Origin: Negativicutes bacterium
GTDB lineage: Bacteria > Bacillota_C > Negativicutes > Sporomusales_B > JARLHX01
Length of the DNA stretch: 64,000 bases
Direction: 5' to 3'
Assembly: GCA_031292035.1 (NCBI GenBank)
Contig: JARLHX010000262.1
Location: 62,001 to 126,000 of the forward strand
Below the pieces are notes generated by a model. That model saw only the letters and a list, made by a program, of their open reading frames with translations. It searched no databases and had not been told where the DNA came from. This document shows, one piece after another, positions 1 to 9,232 of the stretch (the first letter of the stretch is position 1; each line of letters starts with the position of its first letter). The position numbers were made by a program, and so were the translations under genes.

Positions 1-1308
1 GGCGTCGAATATTCTTCAACGGCAGAATTTGAGGTATTAATTGATACAACAGGCCAATTCGTGATGTGGTTTTCTGGTTCCAGTCCTAATTGGTCTACTG
101 GGTATGTAGTTTCAATTGGACAGACTTATTATGTCTCTGTGACCTATGATGGTATAACGGTAAAAATGTATGTTAATGGTCAGCTCATTGGCTCTTATGT
201 AGTTGCACTAGCGACAACCGCAGGAATATTGCGAATAAATAAAGACGCAGGAGTTTCGGGCAACGGGGAAGCGGGAACGCACATTTATCACTACGTCGAG
301 CTGCGCAACGCTCTGCGCACCCCGGCTCAAATAGCAGCTATATCCAATGCCCTTTGTCTGCCGTGTACCTATAATACTGTAAATACCACTCTTCCTACGA
401 TGACTTCCAATAATCAAAACGGCTATGTTGTGAGCGCGTCTTCTCTTTACAGTGCGGCTTATGATGCTTACAAGGCTTTTAACAAAAGCAATGTAGCGGG
501 TGATTTTTGGGAGACGGCTTCGGGAGTGGTTACCGGATGGGTGAAGGTTCAATTCCCATCTGCGAAAACAATAACCAAATATCGACTTTCTTGTCCTCCC
601 GACTCAGGTTGGACAGCCGTTATGCCGAGAATATGGACAATGGAAGGATCAAATACCGGAGCGTTTTCCGGCGAACAGACTATTGTTGACGCCAGAACGG
701 AGACCGGGTGGATTTTGAGCGGCACCATTGAATATTCTATTCAATTCCCGGCAGCCTTTCTCTACTATCGCCTGAGCATTACTGCCAATAACGGCCACGC
801 GAGTGCCTTGGGAATGGCCGAGCTTGACTTGCTTGATGGCAGCACGAATATTGTTGATATCCGCTCTATTCTTCCGCCGAGCACAATCGCTCTCGGTTTT
901 GTCCGCGCCGGAACTTCGGCTATTGTCGAGCTTGACGACTCCAGCTACAAGTACGGCAGGAGAGAAGGGGCGACCGGAGGAAACCGCAGGTTGTTTTTGG
1001 GGTGGGTTACAGCAACAGCCGCTAACCAAACGATAAAATGGAACAATCCTTTTGGCACAAGAAACATAAAGACCAGTTATTATATAGCCAGTGATACAAA
1101 TGGGCGAAACATGTCTCCGGTATGGCCCGCTACTTACGCCGCAACCTCCTATGGCTTATACTCTCCAAGTGTTACTCAGTCTCTAGACCCGCTAACAATG
1201 ATAACAAATACCTATGCCGACAGGGTATACGGATATCCTTGTTGCTATGGCTGTTACGCCGAGGTGAGCGAAGCCGGATACAGCTACAATGGCGTTTACT
1301 ACTATTGA
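1..1308 (+). CDS. Phage tail-fibre/adhesin-like protein, 5' truncated
   Basis: The frame is open from base 1, so the true start lies upstream of the window. The first ~110 residues have a LamG/concanavalin-like look (YVSVTYDGITVKMYVNGQLI). Residues ~140-280 resemble a discoidin (F5/8 type C) fold, with a change in composition (AYDAYKAFNKS, WVKVQFPSAKTITKYRLS). Both folds bind carbohydrate and are common in phage tail fibres and surface adhesins. The C-terminus is Cys/Tyr-rich (GYPCCYGCY). No membrane anchor is visible. A hairpin follows the stop. Given the other virion-like genes here, a tail adhesin is the best guess; a secreted host adhesin is possible. Confidence 0.6.
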   Translation, partial: GVEYSSTAEFEVLIDTTGQFVMWFSGSSPNWSTGYVVSIGQTYYVSVTYDGITVKMYVNGQLIGSYVVALATTAGILRINKDAGVSGNGEAGTHIYHYVELRNALRTPAQIAAISNALCLPCTYNTVNTTLPTMTSNNQNGYVVSASSLYSAAYDAYKAFNKSNVAGDFWETASGVVTGWVKVQFPSAKTITKYRLSCPPDSGWTAVMPRIWTMEGSNTGAFSGEQTIVDARTETGWILSGTIEYSIQFPAAFLYYRLSITANNGHASALGMAELDLLDGSTNIVDIRSILPPSTIALGFVRAGTSAIVELDDSSYKYGRREGATGGNRRLFLGWVTATAANQTIKWNNPFGTRNIKTSYYIASDTNGRNMSPVWPATYAATSYGLYSPSVTQSLDPLTMITNTYADRVYGYPCCYGCYAEVSEAGYSYNGVYYY

Positions 1309-1330
1309 TGTAACTAGCCTTAATACATAG

Positions 1331-1363
1331 CAAGAGCCTTCGCGCAAAGGGCGAAGGCTCTTG
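1331..1363. terminator. Strong hairpin between convergent genes
   Basis: A perfect 13-bp stem (CAAGAGCCTTCGC and its complement) with a 7-nt loop follows the tail-fibre-like gene. There is no good T-run on either side, so it may be a weak or bidirectional terminator. Confidence 0.55.
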
Positions 1364-1387
1364 CAGACTCGGCGTTGTGGCAGGTGC

Positions 1388-2656
1388 TTATGGTTTAGCC
1401 TCCGGCGGATTTTCCCGGGAAGCGGCTTCGTGGCGTTTGAAGGCCTGGGCGAAATAGGGTTTCATCCGGGGCAGGCGCCAGGCAAAAAGCGCGCCCCCGG
1501 CGATCGAGACAAGTCCGCCAAACAGGACGGTTTCCGGGGTGCCGATATGGCTGGCCAGGCTGCCGGCGATCAGACTGCCAAAGGGGGCCATGCCCATAAA
1601 GGACATGGTATACAGACTCATCACCCGGCCGCGCTTGTCGTCATCCACCACTGTCTGCAGCAGGGTGTTGGTGGAGGAAATAAAGAGGATCATGCCAAGT
1701 CCGGCTAAAAAGAGGATGGCCAGGGCGGCGCCAAGATGGCGAACCTGAGAGAAAAGCACCAGGGCGGTGCCAAATAGCGCGACCGCCACCGGGATGGCTT
1801 TTTCAAGGCCAGCGGCGCTTTTGCGTGAAGCCAGATAAAACCCGCCGACAAACGCCCCCACCCCGATGGCTCCCATCAGATAGCCCAAAGTATGCGGCCC
1901 GCCGGCATAGATGTCCCCGGCGAAAATCGGCATCAGCACCGGGAAAGACAAGCCGACCATGCTGACCGTAGCCATGAGAAAGATCATGTACTTGATCGGC
2001 GGGAGGCGAAAGGCGTACTCATAGCCTTCCCGCAGCGCCTCCAGCGTGGAGCCGCCGGACGGGGCGGACCGGGCCGGATGGACGCGCATCGCCAGGAGTG
2101 CGGCGATGACGGCGAGGAAACTCACGGCGTTAAGCAAAAAACACATGCCCTCACCCACCAGCGAGATGAGAATCCCGGCGGCCGAAGGGCCGACGAGACG
2201 GGCGATGTTGATCATCATCGAATTGAGGGCAATGGCGTTCGGCAGGTCGCGGCGGTGCTCCAGAAGGTCGATGACAAAGGACTGGCGCACAGGCATATCA
2301 AAGGCGTTGACACAGCCGAGCAGGAGGCTGAGGATAAATAGCTGCCAGATCGCAATGCTGCCGGTCAGAACCAGGCCGGCCAGCACCGCCGCCTGAAGCA
2401 TCGACAGCACCTGAGTGAAGATAATGATCCGGTGGCGACTGAATCGATCAGACACCACACCGGCGAGGGGGCCGAAAAGGAGTGACGGGACCTGGCTGGA
2501 AAAGCTGATGGCCCCCAGCATAAAAGGCGAGGCTGTCAGCCGGTACACCAGCCAGCTCATGGCCATGATCTGCATCCAGGTGCCCATCTGCGAGATCCCC
2601 TGGCCGAGAAAATACAGGCGGTAGTTGCGATGGTTCAGAGCGCGAAGCAGGGTCAT
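1388..2656 (-). CDS. MFS transporter (MFS_3/EntS-like exporter)
   Basis: This 422-residue integral membrane protein has about 12 hydrophobic segments. The N-terminus (LNHRNYRLYFLGQGISQMG) and the loop GPLAGVVSDRFSRHR are typical of the MFS_3 'transmembrane secretion effector' branch, which includes enterobactin exporters. The length is normal for the family. The ATG is preceded by GAAGGAG. Family members export siderophores, drugs or other small molecules by proton antiport; the substrate cannot be read from sequence. It stands alone, divergent from the protease gene at 2838. Confidence 0.85.
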   Translation of the reverse strand: MTLLRALNHRNYRLYFLGQGISQMGTWMQIMAMSWLVYRLTASPFMLGAISFSSQVPSLLFGPLAGVVSDRFSRHRIIIFTQVLSMLQAAVLAGLVLTGSIAIWQLFILSLLLGCVNAFDMPVRQSFVIDLLEHRRDLPNAIALNSMMINIARLVGPSAAGILISLVGEGMCFLLNAVSFLAVIAALLAMRVHPARSAPSGGSTLEALREGYEYAFRLPPIKYMIFLMATVSMVGLSFPVLMPIFAGDIYAGGPHTLGYLMGAIGVGAFVGGFYLASRKSAAGLEKAIPVAVALFGTALVLFSQVRHLGAALAILFLAGLGMILFISSTNTLLQTVVDDDKRGRVMSLYTMSFMGMAPFGSLIAGSLASHIGTPETVLFGGLVSIAGGALFAWRLPRMKPYFAQAFKRHEAASRENPPEAKP

Positions 2657-2837
2657 TCCATTCTCCTTCAGGCGGGATTTTTTCTTTTCTGTCTAGATTA
2701 TATACTTATCAGACCGCCCTTATCCAGACCGTGTAGTAGATTTTTTGCGCAAAATAACAATTATCACCATTTATGGAGGAATATCACAATATTGCGACGA
2801 ATAATACAGGGAATATTTGGATTTGGGAGGCGGCGCG

Positions 2838-4064
2838 ATGCTTCACAGTGGCAAGAGAAGGTTGTTTTGCTTTTTCCTATTGCTGGTATGTTTGGCCTTA
2901 TTTTCGGCTAATTGTTCGGCAGCGGAGCTCAAGGATGTGATCAAGCAGGTCGAGCCAGCGGTGGGTATCGTCTGGGTCAATGATAAAAAAGGTGACCCTT
3001 ATGCCCATGGCACAGGTTTCTTTATTACCGCCGACGGTGAATTTATCACCAACCGGCATGTCATGGAAGGAGCCTATTCCGCGAACATTGAGATGGCGAA
3101 CGGCACAAGGTACCGGGTGAATAAAGTCCTGGCGTCCCATCCCAAGCTGGATATGGTGAAGCTCCAAGTCGAGACCCGGCAGGAGAAGGTTCCCTTTTTG
3201 AATCTGGCCGCCTCTTTGCCGGAAAGAGGGGACAGGGTGCTGGTTTACGGCAATCCCAAGGAATTTAAATGGGTTCTGACCGAAGGCATCGTGTCCGCCA
3301 TCCAGGACGTACATATAGAGGGTGGCGACACCTGGATCCAGTTTACCGCTCCTGTCTCTCACGGCAATAGCGGCGGCCCGCTGATCAGCATGAACGGGGA
3401 CGTACAAGGAATCGTCACCTGGGGCCGGATGGACGGACAGAACCTGAACTTTGCTCTTCCCATTTACGAGCTGCGCAATCTGCTTGATTATCCTACAGGC
3501 CCTGACTATGCGGCCCCTGGCGGTGACGCTCCAATGATCCCGAAGAAGGGAACAAAGGTCAGCACAAATGAAAAGCCGGTGGTTCTGGTCTATTTATTGA
3601 CCGATCCTATTCTTCAGGATTACGCAGAATCTAGGAAATTAATTTATGACAGTGTGTTCGGAAAGATAGACCAAAATAAGTACGTAATCCGTGATGCTTC
3701 CCACGCGAGAACAGATATTCTCAAAATCCTGGACGGCTATATTAATCCTGCTAAAGAAGTGGATCTAACGCTTCTCAGTAAAGAACTTTTGGTTGATCTC
3801 GGCCGAAAAGCAAACTTCGACTATATTCTCGCGCTGAGAATGGTGATTAGCAGGGCAAACGTATATTCACCTGATAAATTTGTGTTGCTGAAAACTTCGG
3901 TAAAACTTTTGGATGTTAACCAAAATAAATATTTATACTATGATGTCATCAGTGAAACCGGAACAGACAGTAATTTCTGGGTCGGAGGAAACCTATACCA
4001 GGCAGGGCTTAAGGCTGTACAAGGCTTTGCCCGGGATTTTCCCAAACTGGTGATTCTTCCCTAG
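2838..4064 (+). CDS. Secreted trypsin-like serine protease (S1/HtrA-like, no PDZ)
   Basis: The start is the ATG at 2838 because GGGAGG lies 7 nt upstream; an earlier in-frame start has no such site. A signal peptide (residues 1-~28, hydrophobic, ending SANCSAA) directs export. The catalytic triad is visible: His74 in TNRHVM, Asp105 in HPKLDMVKL and Ser178 in GNSGGP. Residues ~40-225 form the protease domain. There is no PDZ domain. Instead a ~170-residue C-terminal region resembles periplasmic alpha/beta sensor folds (VVLVYLLTDPILQDYAES), of unknown role. It is a monocistronic gene with a following terminator. Protein quality control or envelope stress is the likely role, inferred from the family. 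Confidence 0.85.
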   Translation: MLHSGKRRLFCFFLLLVCLALFSANCSAAELKDVIKQVEPAVGIVWVNDKKGDPYAHGTGFFITADGEFITNRHVMEGAYSANIEMANGTRYRVNKVLASHPKLDMVKLQVETRQEKVPFLNLAASLPERGDRVLVYGNPKEFKWVLTEGIVSAIQDVHIEGGDTWIQFTAPVSHGNSGGPLISMNGDVQGIVTWGRMDGQNLNFALPIYELRNLLDYPTGPDYAAPGGDAPMIPKKGTKVSTNEKPVVLVYLLTDPILQDYAESRKLIYDSVFGKIDQNKYVIRDASHARTDILKILDGYINPAKEVDLTLLSKELLVDLGRKANFDYILALRMVISRANVYSPDKFVLLKTSVKLLDVNQNKYLYYDVISETGTDSNFWVGGNLYQAGLKAVQGFARDFPKLVILP

Positions 4065-4102
4065 GTGAGCAGCCAAGACTGATTGGTCGGCATTCCTACA
4101 TA

Positions 4103-4133
4103 AAAAGCCTCCGCGGCGACTGCGGAGGCTTTT
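4103..4133. terminator. Rho-independent terminator
   Basis: A 12-bp stem (AAAAGCCTCCGC and complement) with a 7-nt loop is followed by TTTT and a T-rich stretch. It ends the protease transcript. Confidence 0.8.
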
Positions 4134-4202
4134 GCATTTTGTGGAGCTGGGCAGGAACGCGCCGGGAATGGGGAGATATTTGCACAGGGAGAGGCGAGGA
4201 AA

Positions 4203-6242
4203 ATGACAACAATGGGAAACGGCAGTCAGCGGGATTTTTTGGCCCAGCTCGCAGCTTCGCAGGAGGCGCTGGGCCTCGACACGCCGATCACTCGGCTGAA
4301 CCGGGCGTGGCAGCGGCTGGATGAGCTGCGGCAGAGGACTGGCGACGGACAGAGTCCGGTGACCTTCTTCACCGCGACGTCGGATGATGGATCAGGGTCG
4401 GGGTTTGATGGCGGTGATGGGGCAGCGGATGACGACTTTGGAGCGAAGGCGTTTGCTCCGGCGACTTCTGCTCCTTTGCCGACGGTGGCCCCAAAGGACA
4501 GCAGGGACGACGAGGGCTATGTCCCGTCCTGGGCCAAGGGCTACCGGCCTGACCCGGTTGATCAGGCGGCCTTGCAGAGGATCATGGGGCAGTTTGGCCG
4601 GCCTTTTGAGCGGCAGCAGCCGTGGCAGTCGAATGATCCGGAATTTGATTCACCGGGGCCAGGCCAGGGGATGAGTGATAATCTTTACCGGGTGAAGCCC
4701 GGGCAGACGCTGGGTTTTGGCGAAACGACCTCGGACTCGGACAATAGTGACTATCTTTATCGGTTTAAGCCTGGGGAGACGCTGGACAATACTGGCCAGC
4801 AGGGCATGAAGACGTATCCGATGTACTCGCCGCCGTCCGGCCTCAGCCCTGAGCAAAGCGCCGATCCGGATTATATGGCCCTTGTCCGCCGGTTCTCGCC
4901 TGAGGCTCTGCGCCCTTTCGACCCGGAGGCGGTGAGCTCGGCAGCGATAGCGCAGTATACCAGGCCAACACCTACGCTGGCAGCAGATGGTGACGGCGGT
5001 GGGGGCGAAACTCCGGTCAAGATGCCGATGATGCCGCTGGGCAGCAGCCAGACTGACAAGACCGGGACGGTGCAGTACGTTAGTGCGGCCAATGCGGGGA
5101 CTTCGGCCCAGGACGCCGGAGCAGGCTACGGCAAGAGCAGCGCTTCTACCGGTGATGTTTCGCTGCTCAAGGGAGACCAGGCAAATTCGACAGACAGTCC
5201 CATCCGCACGGCGATCAAAAACTGGTGGGACGAGAGCGTCTGGGGATCGGACGCCGTGAAAAACGCCGCGACGCCTGAGGAACGCCAGGCGGCGATCAAC
5301 AAGATCGTCGATGACAATCGCGCCGACCTGATGCAGATGTACACCATCGCCCACTACGACAAGGCGGGGGATATGCTAAGCAATGATTTGCAGTATACGC
5401 TTGGCGTGGCAGGGCAGGGAAGCGGGGCCGGAAATGGGAGTGCAAATCAAGGGATGAATGGTGGTCCACCGGCTACTGCACGTCCACCGCAGATTGGCGG
5501 TGGGGGTAATCTCGGTTACCTAAGTGCGAATGGCGAAGCGAATAGTAATCCCGGCGCGATATCTTCCGGCGAGGGGGATGATGGCGGCAAATCCTATGGA
5601 GCGTTTCAGTTTGCTTCCCAAAAGGATGTGCCAGAGAAGTTTATGAAGTGGCTTGCGACCAGCAGCCCGGATATGTACGCGAAGCTAAAAGCAGGCATGG
5701 ATGCTGACGGCGGCTATGGGACCAATTTCGATGCCGCATGGCGGCAGATCGCCGGTGAAAACCCGGACGGATTTCTGAAGCTTCAGCATGATTTTACCAA
5801 GAATCAGTATTATGACCCGGCAGCAGCGGCAATAAAGGATCAGACGGGTTTCGATTTTAACAACAGGGGGTATGCGCTGAAGAATGTATTATGGTCCCGG
5901 TCGGTTCAACATGGGCCGGGAGGCGCAGCGAATGTCGTGAAAAATGCCTTGAACAATGTCGATCCAAATACTGCGACGGACGAGCAGATCATTAAAGCGA
6001 TTTATAATGAAAGCGGCAGCACTAATGATGATAAGGGGCCTTATATTACGGAAGAAGGCCTAAGGGCGTCGATGAATCCTGAAGACGCTGAGGAAAGTAT
6101 CAATTTCGCAAGAGAGCACAATCTAATCGGAAAGCCACTAAAATATTTTGGTGGATCACCTGATGTGCTGCTAGGCGTTTGGAAGCGGTTAAATATTACG
6201 GAACCGCAACAAGCGCTTGATCTGCTCAAGAAGCATGGATAA
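4203..6242 (+). CDS. Tag-bearing muramidase-like effector
   Basis: The protein has 679 residues and no signal peptide. Residues 103-112 carry EGYVPSWAKG and 126-135 QRIMGQFGRP, the tag shared with the genes at 43603, 47451, 61656 and 62372. Two short YRVKPGQTL/YRFKPGETL units (~162-195) recall the start of LysM motifs. After a long low-complexity linker, residues ~435-620 contain GAISSGEGDDGGKSYGAFQF, the hallmark of chitosanase/lysozyme-like peptidoglycan glycosidase domains found in phage and secretion-system effectors. The likely action is cleavage of the glycan backbone in a target envelope. It is followed by a terminator and then an array of lipoproteins that may give immunity. Lack of Sec targeting suggests delivery by a particle or a lysis event. 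It could also be a phage lysin. Confidence 0.65.
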   Translation: MTTMGNGSQRDFLAQLAASQEALGLDTPITRLNRAWQRLDELRQRTGDGQSPVTFFTATSDDGSGSGFDGGDGAADDDFGAKAFAPATSAPLPTVAPKDSRDDEGYVPSWAKGYRPDPVDQAALQRIMGQFGRPFERQQPWQSNDPEFDSPGPGQGMSDNLYRVKPGQTLGFGETTSDSDNSDYLYRFKPGETLDNTGQQGMKTYPMYSPPSGLSPEQSADPDYMALVRRFSPEALRPFDPEAVSSAAIAQYTRPTPTLAADGDGGGGETPVKMPMMPLGSSQTDKTGTVQYVSAANAGTSAQDAGAGYGKSSASTGDVSLLKGDQANSTDSPIRTAIKNWWDESVWGSDAVKNAATPEERQAAINKIVDDNRADLMQMYTIAHYDKAGDMLSNDLQYTLGVAGQGSGAGNGSANQGMNGGPPATARPPQIGGGGNLGYLSANGEANSNPGAISSGEGDDGGKSYGAFQFASQKDVPEKFMKWLATSSPDMYAKLKAGMDADGGYGTNFDAAWRQIAGENPDGFLKLQHDFTKNQYYDPAAAAIKDQTGFDFNNRGYALKNVLWSRSVQHGPGGAANVVKNALNNVDPNTATDEQIIKAIYNESGSTNDDKGPYITEEGLRASMNPEDAEESINFAREHNLIGKPLKYFGGSPDVLLGVWKRLNITEPQQALDLLKKHG

Positions 6243-6266
6243 AGGGGAAGCGAACGCCTCCCCTTT
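6241..6266 (+). terminator. Terminator-like hairpin after the muramidase gene
   Basis: AAAGGGGA pairs with TCCCCTTT, starting at the stop codon of the upstream gene. It is followed by GGCTTTT. It separates the effector from the lipoprotein genes. Confidence 0.6.
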
Positions 6267-6385
6267 GGCTTTTCGTGTAAACAAAATATAAGTCTATGTT
6301 AATGTAAAAAAAAAGATTCACAATATATTACTAAAATGTTAAAATTTATAATATAACGTATTCGGCAAGCGGATGAGGTGATGGC

Positions 6386-7540
6386 GTGGTCAGATTGGTT
6401 CTTTTCTTAGTTCTGTGTGCCATGGTGCTGATATTATCCGCGTGTGGTACGAACCACGCGGCGACGAGCTCTGCTCCGGCGGCAGACTCCGCCAAAGCCC
6501 AGAATGAATCCGCCCAGACCATAAATGTACCAGTCGGCAAGGATGGCCGGACGAATAACTTAGTGTTTGAGGAAAAAACGGCAGGCAATTTGAAGTTTGC
6601 TAATTACTATGCCTACAAGATTTCGGAGTTGTACCTGAAAAATTGGGGAGATGCTGTCGAAAAGCCGGATGGGTTTTTGCTTGTCGCTAAATATCTTGAC
6701 GCTGACAGTTCCACTTATCAGTCCGAAAAGAAATATATTGAGGACAGTTTCGCACAAGGAATAAGATATAAGCTGGTTGATTACCGGCTGTCTGCCGATG
6801 CGGCGGCATACCGCGTGTTGGAAGAGCGGCCGAAATATGTTGTCAAAGAGCGTAAGGTTAACGCCGAATGTACCTATGAAACCATTTACTCTGACAACCG
6901 CAAAAAGACGGAAAAAATGTGCAAAGTGTTCACTATCCGGGAGGAGTGGGACCACGGAGTCACGGGCGCTTCAGATGTTGGTACCAGGATTACAGTGGCA
7001 ATCACCCATATCGATTCCCGTCCGTCGACCGGCGGTGACTCAGCCGGCAAGGTCCAGTGGCCCAAGAAGTTTGAGGCTTTGGAAAAAACCGCATACGAGG
7101 TGAAAGCCGAAAATTATTATATTGATTTGATGCCTGAATTGTACTTACGCAGTTTGAAAGATGCCATCGAACGGCCAGAGGGTTTTTTGCGTGTGGCTGG
7201 GTATCTTGATGCGGATCGTCCGATTTATCAGTCCGAGAAGAAGTATGTGGAGGAATGCATCGCACAGGGGACCAAACTGCGACTGATTGCATTCAGCATG
7301 CTTGGTAATGATGGTGTAAAGGGCCGTGCGCTGGACCCCAAAGGCCATATGTCGGAACATAAGGTTACCGTCGAATATAGCTATGAATATACTTTCGCGG
7401 ACAATCGCAAAGAAACGCAGAAGATGCAAAAAGTCTTCACCATGCGCAAGGAATGGGAAAGTGGAACAGACACCAGCGATTATCTCAAGAAGATAACGGT
7501 GGTCATCACCAATATCGAAGACGCAGCAGCCGATAAATGA
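6386..7540 (+). CDS. Lipoprotein with an internal duplication (possible immunity)
   Basis: GTG start with GAGGTG 5 nt upstream. The N-terminus is a lipoprotein signal with lipobox LSAC. The mature part is two tandem homologous units of ~160 residues. Each contains ELYL, an acidic-GFL motif, YLDAD, YQSEKKY and later Y-x-D/A-D-N-R-K (compare residues ~85-115 and ~250-280). I do not recognise the family. It follows a muramidase-like effector gene but is separated from it by a hairpin and an AT-rich segment that may carry its own promoter. A periplasmic inhibitor or immunity protein is an inference from context only. Confidence 0.7.
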   Translation: MVRLVLFLVLCAMVLILSACGTNHAATSSAPAADSAKAQNESAQTINVPVGKDGRTNNLVFEEKTAGNLKFANYYAYKISELYLKNWGDAVEKPDGFLLVAKYLDADSSTYQSEKKYIEDSFAQGIRYKLVDYRLSADAAAYRVLEERPKYVVKERKVNAECTYETIYSDNRKKTEKMCKVFTIREEWDHGVTGASDVGTRITVAITHIDSRPSTGGDSAGKVQWPKKFEALEKTAYEVKAENYYIDLMPELYLRSLKDAIERPEGFLRVAGYLDADRPIYQSEKKYVEECIAQGTKLRLIAFSMLGNDGVKGRALDPKGHMSEHKVTVEYSYEYTFADNRKETQKMQKVFTMRKEWESGTDTSDYLKKITVVITNIEDAAADK

Positions 7541-7571
7541 AGATCGTAGAAAAGTTTTCAGTAGATCGAGA

Positions 7572-7604
7572 TTAAGCCTCCGGAATCACAAGCTGGAGGC
7601 TTAA
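7572..7604 (+). terminator. Hairpin terminator
   Basis: TTAAGCCTCC pairs perfectly with GGAGGCTTAA around a 13-nt loop, just after the duplicated-lipoprotein gene. The downstream tract is only moderately T-rich. Confidence 0.6.
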
Positions 7605-7611
7605 TCTGCTA

Positions 7612-7640
7612 TTTTCATAAAATGGCTATTATGGTAAAAT
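7612..7640 (+). promoter_or_regulatory. Candidate sigma-A promoter for the 7689 lipoprotein
   Basis: TTTTCA (7612-7617), a 17-bp spacer and an extended -10 TATGGTAAAAT (TAAAAT at 7635-7640) lie between a terminator and the next gene. The extended TG supports the call; the -35 is poor. Confidence 0.45.
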
Positions 7641-7688
7641 GTGTATTTACGGTGGCGTTAAAGTGATTTTCGCGGGAGGTGCGGTGGG

Positions 7689-8864
7689 GTGCGAACGGTT
7701 ATTGTTTTTTTGTCGTTGTTTTTTCTGATGCTGACAGGCTGCAGTCCAGAGACTAAGGCAATGCAGCAGGCGGAGCCCGCACCAACAGCGGCAAGTGTAA
7801 CCCCGGGCGAGATTGCCTATGTCGGAGCGCTCAACGGCGACCTGGGTATACATATGCGGCTGAAAATTCAGGATGGCAATATATCCGGCAGCTATTACTA
7901 CGATAGTGTGAAAACCGATATCGTTCTAAAGGGAAAGACGGACGGTCCGCAACTACAGATTCAGGAGTTTGACGCCAATGGCAAGGAGACGGCAACCTTT
8001 TACGGCGCCTTTGTTTCGCCGGGCCGAATGGAGGGCGTATGGACGGTGTACAATCCCGCCCGGGAAGGACATTTTACCGACTTGTGGAGTACGATTTACC
8101 CGTTCTTTTCAAACGAAGCAGGCACAGGAGAGGCCGCAGCAAGCGCAGCCCATGCCGAGTATAAAACGATCTGGGAAGGGACTTGGCGTAGTCCTGTCGG
8201 AACATCGTTTAGCGCAAGGACAGTAAAGATTGCATTTGTAACTGAAAAAAGTTTTTGGTTTGAGATGTACGGTTTTGCCGGTTTAAATTCCCGGAGAATC
8301 ATGGGTATGGCGGTGATGGAGGCTGGTAGGGCGATATTCCGGGATGGCCGGGGTGCCCAGATGACGTTCGCCATAAATGACAGGCAACTCACGGTCGAGA
8401 CGAATGATAAGATGGAGTATTATGAGGGAGCAGGTGTTTATTTCCGGGGCGCCTATACCCGGGGGGAGGTTAGGCGACCCACTTTGCAGGGAATCAGAGT
8501 CTTTGGCGATGAAGAGCAAGAACGCATTTTCCGAGGGCTGACCGGGAATTATTACGATAAATTTGTCGATTATTTTCAAAGCTATGCCGAGTCGGTGGAT
8601 CTGGACGGCTACGGTGCCAAGGTTTACTACGGCTGGGTACGGGGAGGCGCGCCCGATTACGCCGGGATGATCATGGTTGCGCCTGACGGCAGAATGTGGG
8701 CCGGATTGCTTACATTTAAGGACCGTAAAAGTGTGATCATTTATTTTGCGAACAGTGATTCTCCCCAGACAGAAATGCCCAAAACGATGCAAAAATGGGT
8801 AGAAGCGGTCGAAGAAAAAAACGCAGGGAAAAATAAGCTGGAAGTGATACGGTTTAGGCAATAA
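7689..8864 (+). CDS. Lipoprotein of unknown function, beta-rich
   Basis: GTG start with GGGAGG 9 nt upstream; lipobox LTGC near residue 19. Residues ~35-110 (LNGDLGIHMRLKIQDGNISG, then SYYYDS and GRMEGVW) are a small beta-sandwich pattern often seen in secreted or lipid-anchored inhibitors and adhesins. The remaining ~250 residues have no recognised motif. It is the second of a row of lipoprotein genes downstream of the muramidase-like effector. Immunity is possible from context but unproven. Confidence 0.7.
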   Translation: MRTVIVFLSLFFLMLTGCSPETKAMQQAEPAPTAASVTPGEIAYVGALNGDLGIHMRLKIQDGNISGSYYYDSVKTDIVLKGKTDGPQLQIQEFDANGKETATFYGAFVSPGRMEGVWTVYNPAREGHFTDLWSTIYPFFSNEAGTGEAAASAAHAEYKTIWEGTWRSPVGTSFSARTVKIAFVTEKSFWFEMYGFAGLNSRRIMGMAVMEAGRAIFRDGRGAQMTFAINDRQLTVETNDKMEYYEGAGVYFRGAYTRGEVRRPTLQGIRVFGDEEQERIFRGLTGNYYDKFVDYFQSYAESVDLDGYGAKVYYGWVRGGAPDYAGMIMVAPDGRMWAGLLTFKDRKSVIIYFANSDSPQTEMPKTMQKWVEAVEEKNAGKNKLEVIRFRQ

Positions 8865-9143
8865 ACGATAGAACCGGGTCTTGTCCGACCTTGGCAGGAA
8901 GGAAAACTGTTTTTTTCTAATGATCCCGCAATGAAAACGGGACATGTTCTGTCTGACGAATATTTGATACGATGGTTCGGCAAGTCGTCAGGAAACTTTT
9001 ATTTTACTAAAGAATACTTCGGAATGATTGTTCCTGTGCCTCACCCGCTGGGGGATTTTGCCCCCCTTGAGATTAAATACCAAGATATTGCCAAACATAT
9101 AGTTAAGGCTAAGGTTTGGCAAGAGTTTTTCCAGGATCGATAG
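8865..9143 (+). pseudogene. 5'-truncated remnant of a DUF3298/RsiV-like gene
   Basis: A frame opens directly after the stop of the previous gene and has no start with a ribosome site. Its residues align with the C-terminal third of the gene at 9233-10132: PVPHPLGDFAPLEIKYQDIA against GVAHYMGDYAAFEIKYKDIA, then VWQEFF against VWRDFF. The N-terminal two thirds are missing. An internal ATG at 8931 could give a 70-residue peptide, but there is no evidence that it is used. This is probably what is left of a paralogous copy. Confidence 0.7.
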
Positions 9144-9232
9144 CAAATTTGATTGTCAATGTGGCCTGTCGCTTATAATAACCTGTAAATGCCTTTGACA
9201 AGCCTTAAACCCTTGACGAAGGAGGTCGCCTC

